From NCBI GenBank assembly GCA_035640715.1, contig DASQVO010000373.1, positions 1-17,625 of the forward strand: a stretch of DNA of 17,625 nucleotides, written 5' to 3'. Shown here in pieces: positions 6,671 through 14,221 of the stretch; position 1 is the first letter of the stretch, and every line of letters begins with the position of its first letter. Origin of the DNA: DASQVO01 sp035640715 (GTDB lineage: Bacteria > Actinomycetota > Actinomycetes > Streptosporangiales > Streptosporangiaceae). Below the pieces are notes generated by a model, which saw nothing but the letters and a program-made list of their open reading frames with translations, had not been told where the DNA came from and did no database searches. The translations under genes and the position numbers were made by a program.

Positions 6671-6692
6671 ATCGATTGCCGTCTCAATCGAT
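6671..6692. repeat. 8-bp inverted repeat with 6-nt loop
   Basis: ATCGATTG and CAATCGAT form a perfect inverted repeat around CCGTCT. It is unusually AT-rich for the region. It may be an operator, an IS-internal site or a small hairpin; no adjacent gene explains it. Confidence 0.45.
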
Positions 6693-7660
6693 GAGAACAG
6701 CTGCGGCAAGGGCAGGCGCTTTGGAGGCGCTGACTTCGTAACGAAGCGTCACCGCCGACCTGGGAGCGGGTGTGCGATATCCGCCTGCGCGCCGACCCGC
6801 GTTCTTGACTGGCCGTCGATGCCGCACCGAACGGGGCGTTCTGCGTGATGCGCTGCAGGCGCCCCGGCCCAGCAGACCGGCCGACACCGCCCTGGGTCAC
6901 ACCGGCGACCTGTTGAGGGAGGCGCGTCAGCCTTCGCCTGCCGCGGCTTCCAGGTTATCGCCCGCCGCCCGCCCGACCGGCCGGTGATGCGCAGAGCCTT
7001 CACCGTGCTGGCGTGGCCAGCCAGCACCGCGCACCGCGCCCCCTGGCGGGGCGCGGCCGGCGCTCAGCGAAGTTGCTCGAACGCGGCGACTTGGCTGGAG
7101 CTGGCCGAGGTGAACGGCGTGTGGTCCCATCCGGCCCGCCGGTCGCGGAGCTAGAGCCCAGTGCCTGCCCATCAGGTACAGCTTGGAGGGCCACACGTAC
7201 CGGTATGGCGCGGAGTGGCGGACGGGCGGACGACTCCTGATAGACGGAGCTATGCTGCTCGCCATGCACGTCGATGACCTCGTCCGGGAGGGCCGTGCTG
7301 ACTCGGCCCAGGCTGGCCAAGAGCGGCGCGAGCCGGCGAGAAAGCGCCGCGAGCTGCGCGCATGGGCTCGAGTGCTAGCGTGGTGCGGCGGAATGCGAAT
7401 TCGCGCGGCGCAACCTCGCCGTGCTGGGTCGGCCCGTGTGGCTGTTCGGCGTCGCGCCGCCCAGGGGCGGGCTCGCCGACCAGGCCGAGGACCCTGCTGC
7501 GTTCCCCCCGACCGCCGCGGTTGCGGGGTGTTCTTCGCGGCGCACCGCGGCTGGGCTGACATCGATGCGCGAGTCGCCGTCAACTTGCCCCAAGTCTATT
7601 AACCATCTGAAACAACCGTGAGGCCCGGCGAGGCCACCAACCTCGATCCGCCCGGGGCGG

Positions 7661-10600
7661 CTACCCAGCTCGCGGCGGCAGCGGCGGCCGCCGCCTGGAC
7701 GGCCGCGTGGCCGGGTCTGGCGGCAGCGCCGCGGGCCGCTCCGCGAGCGCCGCCATGGCCAGCCGGACGGCGGTCTCCAGCTGGGTGTCCCGGCCGGCCG
7801 CCCAGTCGGCCGGGCTCATCAGCACCTGGACGTCCGGATCGACGCCGTAGTTCTCTGCGCCCCAGCCGGTGGTCTCGAACCAGACGCTGAGCCGTGGCAC
7901 TGTCATCTGCGTGCCGTCGACCAGTTCGTGCTCCACGTCGTAGCCGAGCACCCCGCCCCAGGTCCTGGTGCCGACTACCGGGCCGAGCCCGAGCGCCTGG
8001 ATGGCCATGTTCACGATGTCGCCGTCAGAGCCGGCGAACTCGTCGGCGATAGCCACCATCGGGCCGCGCGGCGCGTTGTCCGGGTACGGGCCGGGACGCA
8101 TGCCGCCGATCAATCCCCAGCCGATCACCCGCCGGTTCAGCCGCTCGATGACCAGCTCCGAGGTGTGGCCGCCGGAGTTGCTGCGGACATCAACGATGAG
8201 GGCGTCCTTCAGCATCTCGGTCCGCAGATCCCGCAGGAAGTCGGCCCAGCCGTTGCTGACCATGTCAGGAACGTGCAGGTAGCCCGCCCGCCCGTCGCTG
8301 AGCTGCCTGACCATCTGCCGCTTCTGCCGGACCCAGTCCAGGTACCGCAACCGCGTGTCGCTGCGCGTCGGCACGACCGCGACCTGCCGCGGCTCGCCGC
8401 CGTCGGCCGGGCCGACGGTCAAGCCGACCGGCTTACCAGCGGTGCCGAGCATCAGCGGGCCCGGGCCCGGCGGGCCGACCGGCTGGCCGTCGACGGCCAG
8501 CAGCACGTCGCCGACCGAGATGGCCACTCCGGGCGCGGCTAGTGGCGCGCGCGCCCGCGGGTCGGACGTGTCGCCCACCATGATTCGGCTTACCCGCCAG
8601 GCGTCGCCGTCGCGTTCCAGGTCAGCGCCGAGGATGCCGGGCACGCCGTCGCCGTCCTTGCCGGGGCCGGCCACGTGCGCGTAAGCGTGCGAACAGCCGA
8701 GCTCGCCGAACACCTCCCAGAGCAGGTCGGTGAAGTCGGACTGGCAGCCGATCCGGTCCAGCAGCGGGCGGTACTCCTCCCGCACGCCGTCCCAGTCCAC
8801 GTCGGCCATGTCGGCTACCCAGAAGTCATGCCGCATAATCCGGAACGCCTCGGCGTACGCCTGCCCCCACATCGCCGCCGGGTCGCCGGTGAACCTGGCC
8901 CGGCTTCGGTCGACGACGATCTGGTCGTCGTCGTTGTCCGGATCGGCCTTGCGGACGGCCGGGACGACCGTCAGCTTGCCGTGGTCGCTGATGACCAGCC
9001 TGCTGCCGTCGCCGCTCGCCTCGAACCAGTCCACGTTACCGGCCAGCTCGGTGACCGCGCGCTTGTCGAAGTCGAACCGCTCGAGGGACGCCCGCGGCGC
9101 GTCGTCGTCGGGCGCCGCACCGCCGAGGCCGAGCTGCCCCGCAACCGGCTCGCGCAGCCATGCCAGGCCGCCCTTGACGGCGCGCAGCCGCGAATACCGC
9201 GACTCCGGCACGGGCAGCGGGACGACCCGGCCTGCCATTCCGGCCGCGTCGATGACCACGGCACCGGACCGGGCCGCGTCCGCGCCGGCAGCGGTCTTGC
9301 CGGCCGAGTCTGTGTCGCTTGTGCCCGTGCCGCCCGTGTCGCCGTCGTCGGCCTTGTCGTCCTCGCCTGCCGGCCGGCCAGCCAGCTGGGGATCGAACGG
9401 CGACGGCGCCGCTGCCTGCAGCGGCAGCAGGTACGGGCGTGCTCCGTAAGGGAAGCTCAGGTCGAAGAAGTGCGCGTCGTAGATGGGGTCGAAACTCCGC
9501 TTGGACAGGAAAGCCAGGTACTTGCCGTCCAGGGTGAAGACCGGATCGCTGTCGATGAACCGGCCGTCCGTCACGTCCGTCACCTCGCCGTCAGCTACCC
9601 CGGCCAGCCGCAGCTTGCGCAGCCCCATGTCGGCCGAGCCGACCGGATGCTCAGTCGGCTCCGACCAGGCAAGCCAGGCCGAGTCGGGCGACCAGGCCAG
9701 TCCGGCGACGTAGCCGTTGTCGGACGCGGCCAGCTCGCGCACGCCGCCCGACGCCACGTCGACGACTCGCAGGTGACCGTCTTGCGCCGCGACCGCGACG
9801 GCAGTCCCGTCCGGCGCGGCAGCGAGGCTCTGCACCCGGCCGATCTGGCCAGCCGCCAGTCGCCGCGGCGCCGGGGCCGACGGCCCGGCTCCGCCCACCA
9901 CCAGCGCGTCTGTCCCGTCCTCGTCGGTCGCCCACACCACCTCACCGCCGGTGCCGAGCACCTGCGGAAAGCGGGCCCGCGCGCCCGGCACCACCGCCAG
10001 CGCCCGGGCCGGCCCGTCCCGGTGCGTCAGCCAGTGCACGGTGCCGCGCACCTCGACCGCACTGGCACGGCCCGACTTGTCGACCGACAGCGCGCCGACG
10101 TGGTCGGCCGCGGTGATCAGCCGGGGCGTGCGGCCGGAGAGCGGCGCGCCCAGCACGATGTCCAGCCGGACAGGATCGGCGTCCAGGCCATCCAGGAGCC
10201 ACAGCTCGCCGCCGCAGGCGTAGATGACGCGACGTCCGTCGGTGCTGGCGTGGCGCGCATACCATCCGTCATGGTCGGTGTGCCGGCGCAGGCCGGTGCC
10301 GTCGGCAGCAACCGAGTAGACGTTGCCGGTGCCCTCATAGTCGGACAGGAACGCCAGCCGGTCACCGACGATCATCGGGCTGCCGAGCTGGCCGGTGATA
10401 TCCGGCACCATGCGCCGGAAGCTCCCGGCAGGCCCATCGATGCCATCGCCGAGCCACAGCCGGCCCGCGGTGCCGCCCCGGTACCGCTTCCAGTACGCCA
10501 GGTCCTGACCCCAGGTGCCCGTGAGCAGCGCAGCGCGGTCCTGACCCGCGGCGATGTCACTGGCCGGCCCGAACGGCAGGATCCGGTCGGCGCCCGGGCC

Positions 10601-10987
10601 GCCCGACAGCGCGGTGGACAGCACCCGCGCCCGCATGTGACCGAGGAACGGCTGGCCGGCCGGGCTGACCGCGAGCACCTCGCCGCGCTCCGTCCAGCCG
10701 CACACCCTGGCCATCGAAGCGCCCCAGTATGTCAGCCGGCCGGTGGTCCCGTCGGCCACGCTGCCGACGTAGATCTCCGGGCTGCCGTCGAGCTCGCTGG
10801 TCCAGGCAAGGTGGCTGCCGTCGGCCGAGAACCGGGGCCCGGACACTGCCGCGCCGTCGGTGGTGAACCGCCACGCCCGGCCGCCAGACAGCGGCGCAAT
10901 CCATACGTCGCCACCAGCGACGAAAGTCACTGAATCGGAGTTAATATGCGGAAAGCGGAAGTAACCGGCTGAAGTCACCCGGGCCAT
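7661..10987 (-). CDS. Tricorn-type serine protease (S41B)
   Basis: Large cytosolic protease that degrades oligopeptides downstream of the proteasome. From the ATG at 10987 it is 1108 residues, near the size of Thermoplasma and Streptomyces tricorn. N-terminal beta-propeller repeats (SGPRFSADGSHLAWTS, FLSDYEGTGNVYSV and similar) fill about the first 700 residues, followed by C1, PDZ-like and C2 domains. The expected tetrad is all present: S766-H767 (CSHAYA), S987 (EFAGSDGDI) and E1045 (AENYGVDPD), offset by 21-22 from Thermoplasma S745/H746/S965/E1023. An acidic Gly/Asp/Thr-rich insert lies at about 533-570 and a Pro/Arg tail ends the protein. I chose this start because MARVTSAGYFRFPHI is the family-like opening; no ribosome site is evident, so the mRNA may be leaderless. 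Confidence 0.92.
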   Translation of the reverse strand: MARVTSAGYFRFPHINSDSVTFVAGGDVWIAPLSGGRAWRFTTDGAAVSGPRFSADGSHLAWTSELDGSPEIYVGSVADGTTGRLTYWGASMARVCGWTERGEVLAVSPAGQPFLGHMRARVLSTALSGGPGADRILPFGPASDIAAGQDRAALLTGTWGQDLAYWKRYRGGTAGRLWLGDGIDGPAGSFRRMVPDITGQLGSPMIVGDRLAFLSDYEGTGNVYSVAADGTGLRRHTDHDGWYARHASTDGRRVIYACGGELWLLDGLDADPVRLDIVLGAPLSGRTPRLITAADHVGALSVDKSGRASAVEVRGTVHWLTHRDGPARALAVVPGARARFPQVLGTGGEVVWATDEDGTDALVVGGAGPSAPAPRRLAAGQIGRVQSLAAAPDGTAVAVAAQDGHLRVVDVASGGVRELAASDNGYVAGLAWSPDSAWLAWSEPTEHPVGSADMGLRKLRLAGVADGEVTDVTDGRFIDSDPVFTLDGKYLAFLSKRSFDPIYDAHFFDLSFPYGARPYLLPLQAAAPSPFDPQLAGRPAGEDDKADDGDTGGTGTSDTDSAGKTAAGADAARSGAVVIDAAGMAGRVVPLPVPESRYSRLRAVKGGLAWLREPVAGQLGLGGAAPDDDAPRASLERFDFDKRAVTELAGNVDWFEASGDGSRLVISDHGKLTVVPAVRKADPDNDDDQIVVDRSRARFTGDPAAMWGQAYAEAFRIMRHDFWVADMADVDWDGVREEYRPLLDRIGCQSDFTDLLWEVFGELGCSHAYAHVAGPGKDGDGVPGILGADLERDGDAWRVSRIMVGDTSDPRARAPLAAPGVAISVGDVLLAVDGQPVGPPGPGPLMLGTAGKPVGLTVGPADGGEPRQVAVVPTRSDTRLRYLDWVRQKRQMVRQLSDGRAGYLHVPDMVSNGWADFLRDLRTEMLKDALIVDVRSNSGGHTSELVIERLNRRVIGWGLIGGMRPGPYPDNAPRGPMVAIADEFAGSDGDIVNMAIQALGLGPVVGTRTWGGVLGYDVEHELVDGTQMTVPRLSVWFETTGWGAENYGVDPDVQVLMSPADWAAGRDTQLETAVRLAMAALAERPAALPPDPATRPSRRRPPLPPRAG

Positions 10988-11098
10988 CGTAGTGGTCGGC
11001 CGCCCGGCCAGCCAGCGATTTATCACCGCGTGTGACCGGCAGCTGGATGGGCGGTGACCAGGAGTTCGGGGGCGAGGTTGACGGCGGTGCACACGTGG

Positions 11099-11133
11099 CC
11101 GGGCGCCACGGCCGGCGGGCGTCCGTGGCCCGG
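11099..11133 (-). terminator. Possible hairpin terminator after ohrR
   Basis: An 11-bp stem with a 2-nt bulge and an 11-nt loop lies 30 nt past the ohrR stop and upstream of the tricorn start. It has no T-run. It could separate ohrR from the tricorn gene, though both are on the same strand. Confidence 0.35.
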
Positions 11134-11163
11134 GTCGGCCGCGGCCGTCGCGCTGCGGATGTC

Positions 11164-11676
11164 TCAGATTGCGGGCGGCGGCTCGGCGCTGGCCTTGACG
11201 ACGTTGCTGGTCAGGCGGCGTAGCGACGCGCGGAGCTGGTCGAACTCCGCGGCCTCCAGGCCCATGGCGCCGCCGATGAACGCCGGTACCGCCCGCGCCC
11301 GCGCGCGCAGGGCCGCGCCGTCGCCGGTGAGCGTGATCATCACCGAGCGCTCGTCATCGGCCCGCCGCTCGCGGCGCAGCAGGCCGTGGGATTCCAGCCG
11401 CTTCAGCAGTGGCGTCAGCGTGCCGTAGTCCAGCTGCAGGGCGGCGCCCAGCTCCTTCACCGGCACTGAACCCCTGTCCCACAGCACGAGCAGCACCAGG
11501 TACTGCGGATACGTCAGGCCCAGCTCGTCGAGCAGCGGCCGGTACAGGCCCGTGATCGCGCGGGACGCCGCGTACAGCGCGAAGCACAGCTGGTCATCGA
11601 GCCGCGTCGACCACTCTTCGACATCGGACGCGCTGTCCGCGCCGTCGGCCGTCCCGGCTTGCGTCTGCCCATCCAT
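11164..11676 (-). CDS. OhrR-type MarR-family redox regulator
   Basis: MarR-family winged-helix repressor of the organic-peroxide-sensing OhrR group. The 170 residues closely follow the OhrR pattern: LDDQLCFALYAASRAITGLY with the sensing cysteine at C31, LLDELGLTYPQYLVLLVLW, then the recognition region LDYGTLTPLLKRLESHGLL and the wing RADDERSVMITLT. In Bacillus OhrR the equivalent N-terminal cysteine is oxidised by organic hydroperoxides, releasing DNA. The first 25 residues are an extra Asp/Ala-rich extension. No ohr peroxidase gene is in the window; the divergent neighbour is a carboxylesterase, with a palindrome between them that the protein probably binds. Confidence 0.9.
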   Translation of the reverse strand: MDGQTQAGTADGADSASDVEEWSTRLDDQLCFALYAASRAITGLYRPLLDELGLTYPQYLVLLVLWDRGSVPVKELGAALQLDYGTLTPLLKRLESHGLLRRERRADDERSVMITLTGDGAALRARARAVPAFIGGAMGLEAAEFDQLRASLRRLTSNVVKASAEPPPAI

Positions 11677-11744
11677 GTTCGTGGGTCACCTCCAGGTATT
11701 CCTATCCTACCCAGTTAGATATGCCACAAGTTCATGGCCCACTT

Positions 11745-11764
11745 TTAAGTTGTACACAAGTTAA
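11745..11764. promoter_or_regulatory. Probable OhrR/MarR operator
   Basis: A 20-bp inverted repeat with arms TTAAnTTGT and ACAAnTTAA, 16 of 20 positions symmetric, between ohrR (start 11676) and the esterase (start 11819). A second ACAAGTT half-site lies exactly 30 bp upstream, at 11726. The AT-rich palindrome in GC-rich DNA fits MarR/OhrR operators, and it overlaps the -35 of the esterase promoter proposed below. Confidence 0.7.
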
Positions 11765-11778
11765 TCGTTGACTAGTCT
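11750..11778 (+). promoter_or_regulatory. Candidate promoter of the carboxylesterase
   Basis: TTGTAC (11750-11755) and TAGTCT (11773-11778) are spaced by 17 bp, a plausible -35/-10 pair. The -35 sits inside the palindrome, so a bound repressor would block it. Confidence 0.45.
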
Positions 11779-11818
11779 AATGAGCGTCAGACACCGCCGC
11801 CCGTGAGGGAAAGGGATC

Positions 11819-12790
11819 ATGAGCTACCCGACACCAGTCCTCGAGCCCGCCGCCGCCGAGTTCGCCGCGGCTACTGCCAACCCGCCGTACCTGTTTGACC
11901 TCGGCCCGGAGGCCGGCCGCAAGACCGTCGACGAGGTCCAGTCGGGCGAGATCCCCAAGCCCGACGTCAGCGAGGAGTGGGTCACGGTGCCCGCGCCGGC
12001 CGGCGATGTCCGGGTGCGTATCGTCACCCCGCCGAACGCGACCGGCCCGGGCGCCGCCGGCCCGCTGCCGGTGATCATCTACATCCACGGCGCGGGCTGG
12101 GTCTTCGGCGACGCGCACACGCACGACCGCCTGGTCCGCGAGCTCGCCGCTGGCGTGAACGCGGCCGTGGTCTTCCCGGACTACAGCCTGTCGCCCGAGG
12201 CCCGCTACCCCGCCGCCATCGAGCAGAACTACGCGACCGCCCGCTGGATCATCGAGAACGGCGCCGCCCGCGGCCTCGACACCAGCCGCATCGCGGTGGC
12301 CGGAGACTCGGTCGGCGGCAACATGGCCGCGGCCCTCACTCTCCAGGCCAAGGAGCGCGGTGACGTGTCACTGGCCGCGCAGGTCCTCTTCTACCCGGTT
12401 ACGGACGCCAGCTTCGACACCGACTCCTACCACCAGTTCGCCGAAGGGTACTTCCTGCGGCGGGACGCGATGCAGTGGTTCTGGGACCAGTACACGATCG
12501 ACCCCGCCGAGCGGGCGCAGATCACCGCGTCCCCGCTGCGCGCCACGACCGAGCAGCTGTCCGGGCTGCCGCAGGCGCTGGTCATCACCGGCGAAGCGGA
12601 CGTGCTCCGCGACGAGGGCGAGGCGTACGCCGCTAAGCTCCGTCAGGCTGGCGTTCCCGTGACGGCCGCGCGCTACCAGGGCATCATCCACGACTTCGTG
12701 ATGCTCAACGCGCTACGCGGCACCCACGCCGCGACGGCCGCGATCGCCCAGGCCATCGCGTTCCTCCGCGACGCCCTGCACACGGCCTGA
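11819..12790 (+). CDS. HSL-family alpha/beta-hydrolase (carboxylesterase)
   Basis: Soluble esterase/lipase of the hormone-sensitive-lipase type, 323 residues. It has the oxyanion motif HGAGW (90-94, the usual HGGG slightly changed), the nucleophile elbow GDSVGG with S164, an acid in GEADVLRDEGE (D261) and a histidine in GIIHDFVML (H291). There is no signal peptide. The ATG at 11819 has an AGGGAAAGGGA ribosome site. It is divergent from ohrR and probably derepressed with it under peroxide stress. A strong hairpin follows. Its substrate cannot be told from the sequence; a link to lipid peroxide or steroid ester breakdown would be a guess. Confidence 0.92.
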   Translation: MSYPTPVLEPAAAEFAAATANPPYLFDLGPEAGRKTVDEVQSGEIPKPDVSEEWVTVPAPAGDVRVRIVTPPNATGPGAAGPLPVIIYIHGAGWVFGDAHTHDRLVRELAAGVNAAVVFPDYSLSPEARYPAAIEQNYATARWIIENGAARGLDTSRIAVAGDSVGGNMAAALTLQAKERGDVSLAAQVLFYPVTDASFDTDSYHQFAEGYFLRRDAMQWFWDQYTIDPAERAQITASPLRATTEQLSGLPQALVITGEADVLRDEGEAYAAKLRQAGVPVTAARYQGIIHDFVMLNALRGTHAATAAIAQAIAFLRDALHTA

Positions 12791-12807
12791 CGTCCCCGAG
12801 CGTCATC

Positions 12808-12836
12808 TCCGGCCGGGCCCTCGCGGCCCGGCCGGA
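12808..12836 (+). terminator. Strong hairpin terminator after the esterase
   Basis: A 12-bp perfect stem (core CCGGCCGGGCC/GGCCCGGCCGG) with a 5-nt loop begins 18 nt after the stop. It has no T-run, as is common in high-GC actinomycetes. Confidence 0.8.
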
Positions 12837-13275
12837 AACGGCCCGCCGACCGGGCTCAGGACACGGTGGCGAGCAGCCTGAAGTAGTGCGACGCGTCGCC
12901 CTTGTGCACCACGGAGGCCGCCCTCGGCGGGGCGACACCGAACTGAGTGATATGAGCGCCACCTACGGAACGCCAGGCCCGAGCGTCATGAGCGCCTATT
13001 CGGCGATCTGCGGCGGCCTCGCGAGGTGGTGGCACCCGGAGAGCGATCACCCTGCGTGACAGCTATGTTCTCGCCTGGATGGTCCATCAGCGGATAGCTC
13101 TCGCGCCCGTCGCACCCCGACTGCCGAGGAAAATAACAGATCGGCGAGAAAACCAGCACACAAATGTCATTAAAAGAACAAATGCTACGTAGCGTGCCAG
13201 TCGGCTGATGTGCCGCAGCCGCTGCCTGGTCGGCGCCTCAGTTGAGTCCCTGGCCGCGTGACGGCCGACCTGGCC
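12837..13275. other. Intergenic region, no supportable gene
   Basis: Between the esterase terminator and the vapB1 leader I see no convincing gene. A 64-codon minus-strand frame (12856-13050, ending HYFRLLATVS) lacks a ribosome site. An AT-rich patch at 13130-13195 includes a perfect 10-bp palindrome, GCTACGTAGC, at 13184-13193. Confidence 0.4.
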
Positions 13276-13320
13276 GCCGGAGAAGAGCGCCTTGGCAGGC
13301 GATTCAGGTAGGATGCAAGT
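13276..13320 (+). repeat. 45-bp repeat, copy 1 (vapB1 leader)
   Basis: Matches 15654-15698 at 39 of 45 positions, with no gaps and in the same orientation. Copy 1 ends directly at the vapB1 ATG. The shared core is TGGCAGGCGATTCAGGTAGG. Confidence 0.85.
13309..13314 (+). promoter_or_regulatory. Candidate -10 for leaderless vapB1
   Basis: TAGGAT ends 6 nt before the vapB1 ATG at 13321, so transcription would begin at or next to the start codon. No ribosome site is present, which fits a leaderless mRNA, frequent among actinomycete antitoxins. The -35 is not clear. Confidence 0.45.
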
Positions 13321-13602
13321 ATGACCAATAGCGCAAAGCGGAAGGTCTCGGTCACCCTCGACGCCGACCTCGTCGCGGCGATCGAAGCCGAGGGCGGGGA
13401 GAGCCTCTCCGCTGAGGTGAATTCGGCGCTCCGGGCAGAATTCGCCAGGCGCCGAAGGCAGCAGGCGCTTGGCGGGCTTCTCGATCATCTTGCCCGGGAG
13501 CGGGGCAGCCTGGACACGCCGGAAGATGAAGCGGAAATCGCCCGCTACATGCGCCTGCTCGGCGGTCTGCCCGATGAGTCTGACACGCTGCGGGCGGGCT
13601 AG
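13321..13602 (+). CDS. VapB-type RHH antitoxin (locus 1)
   Basis: A 93-residue antitoxin. The N-terminal ribbon-helix-helix (RKVSVTLDADLVAAIEAEGG at 7-26, then SLSAEVNSALRAEFARRRR) binds DNA. The acidic C-terminal tail (SLDTPEDEAEIARYMRLLGG) probably wraps and blocks the toxin. The stop TAG abuts the toxin GTG start with no spacer. The start ATG directly follows the 45-bp repeat, and a leaderless transcript is likely. VapBC loci are normally autorepressed by the complex. The RHH subtype could equally be called a CopG/MazE-like antitoxin; pairing with a PIN toxin supports VapB. Confidence 0.85.
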   Translation: MTNSAKRKVSVTLDADLVAAIEAEGGESLSAEVNSALRAEFARRRRQQALGGLLDHLARERGSLDTPEDEAEIARYMRLLGGLPDESDTLRAG

Positions 13603-14067
13603 GTGCCGCTGGTCCTTGACGCGGAGGCGGTCAACGCGCTGCTGGACCCGCGGCACCCATCCGAGCGGAAGGTGCGCCAGGCGATGGAGGCCGCGAGGAG
13701 ACTCCGCCGCGATGTTGCCGTAGCGACCGGTACGCTCGCTGAACTGTACCGGGGCGCGGGGCGCAATCAGGCGCTGGATTCGCTCCTCGCAAGGGAGTCG
13801 GCGGACGGTCTGATACTCCGCGACACCGACCGGAGTCTTGCCCGCCTCATAGGCGCGCTGCTGACCGAAGCCGATGCGGATTCCACCCTGTTCGCAGATG
13901 CTCACCCGGTCGCCGTGGCCGTCGAGGCGGGAGGTGGTGTCGTGCAGACCGCCGATCCCGATGACCTGGGCCGACTGGCCGCTCCCTATCGGACAGTCGT
14001 GATCGAGCCCATCGTCTCCAGCTCAGGTCGTCAACGAAGAAGCAGCGGCCGACGCCAAGGCGGGTGA
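13603..14067 (+). CDS. VapC-type PIN-domain toxin ribonuclease (locus 1)
   Basis: PIN-domain RNase toxin of 154 residues starting at a GTG right after the vapB1 stop. The acidic metal-binding set is visible: D6 (LVLDAEAVNALLD), E47 (GTLAELYRG), D99 (LFADAHPVAVA) and D118 (VVQTADPDDL). Such toxins cleave specific tRNAs or rRNA when freed from antitoxin. The last 20 or so residues (SSSGRQRRSSGRRQGG) are low-complexity and basic, unlike a normal VapC end, suggesting read-through into foreign sequence. A fragment of a kshB-like 3' end lies 32 nt downstream. Confidence 0.85.
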   Translation: MPLVLDAEAVNALLDPRHPSERKVRQAMEAARRLRRDVAVATGTLAELYRGAGRNQALDSLLARESADGLILRDTDRSLARLIGALLTEADADSTLFADAHPVAVAVEAGGGVVQTADPDDLGRLAAPYRTVVIEPIVSSSGRQRRSSGRRQGG

Positions 14068-14098
14068 GGCACAAGTCTCAGGTACGAAAATGCGGCGC

Positions 14099-14129
14099 GG
14101 TCAGCATTACCTACTGAGTGCCGCGGGCC
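14099..14129 (+). repeat. kshB 3'-end direct repeat, copy 2 (gene scar)
   Basis: Reads A-V-S-I-T-Y-stop and continues TGCCGCGGGCC, matching the kshB end at 6482-6511. There is no open frame of a reductase before it. It is either a scar of a lost kshB-like gene, one end of a duplicated segment, or one side of an integration event. Confidence 0.65.
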
Positions 14130-14221
14130 GTGCGCAGCCGGAGGATCACGACACCTGCGGCACCGCTGATCAAGCACCAGAACGGCCCCCTTGTGCCACC
14201 AGGTAATAAGGAGAAACCTGA

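Larger units (their letters stand above)
6501..7660. other. Gene-poor stretch, no supportable gene
   Basis: About 1.16 kb follows the end of kshB up to the tricorn stop. Open frames exist on both strands, but none has convincing codon bias, a ribosome site or a recognisable motif. The first 150 nt have short repeats (GATGGCTACC-like words) resembling insertion-sequence ends. A small basic frame around 7264-7380 (MHVDDLVREGRADSAQ...) could be a decayed small protein, continuing in another frame after about 7385 (EFARRNLAVLGRPVWLFGV). I take the region to be eroded accessory DNA. Confidence 0.45.

Noticed and set aside
7629..7645. CGAGG/CCTCG hairpin after the tricorn stop
   Set aside because: Only a 5-bp stem with no T-run; too weak to call a terminator.
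8675..10933. 752-codon plus-strand open frame
   Set aside because: It lies wholly opposite the tricorn gene, is rich in Arg/Ala/Pro/His and has no domain; antisense artefact.
10988..11092. 35-residue N-terminal extension of the tricorn protein
   Set aside because: The extension is Arg/Pro-rich and unlike tricorn proteins; MARVTSAGYFRFPHI is the natural opening.
12856..13050. 64-codon minus-strand frame ending HYFRLLATVS
   Set aside because: GTG start without a ribosome site and no recognised family. Left inside the intergenic description.
13087..13905. 272-codon minus-strand open frame with a hydrophobic end
   Set aside because: It covers vapB1 and the start of vapC1, both with clear motifs. 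The hydrophobic stretch falls in an AT-rich intergenic patch and has no gene support.
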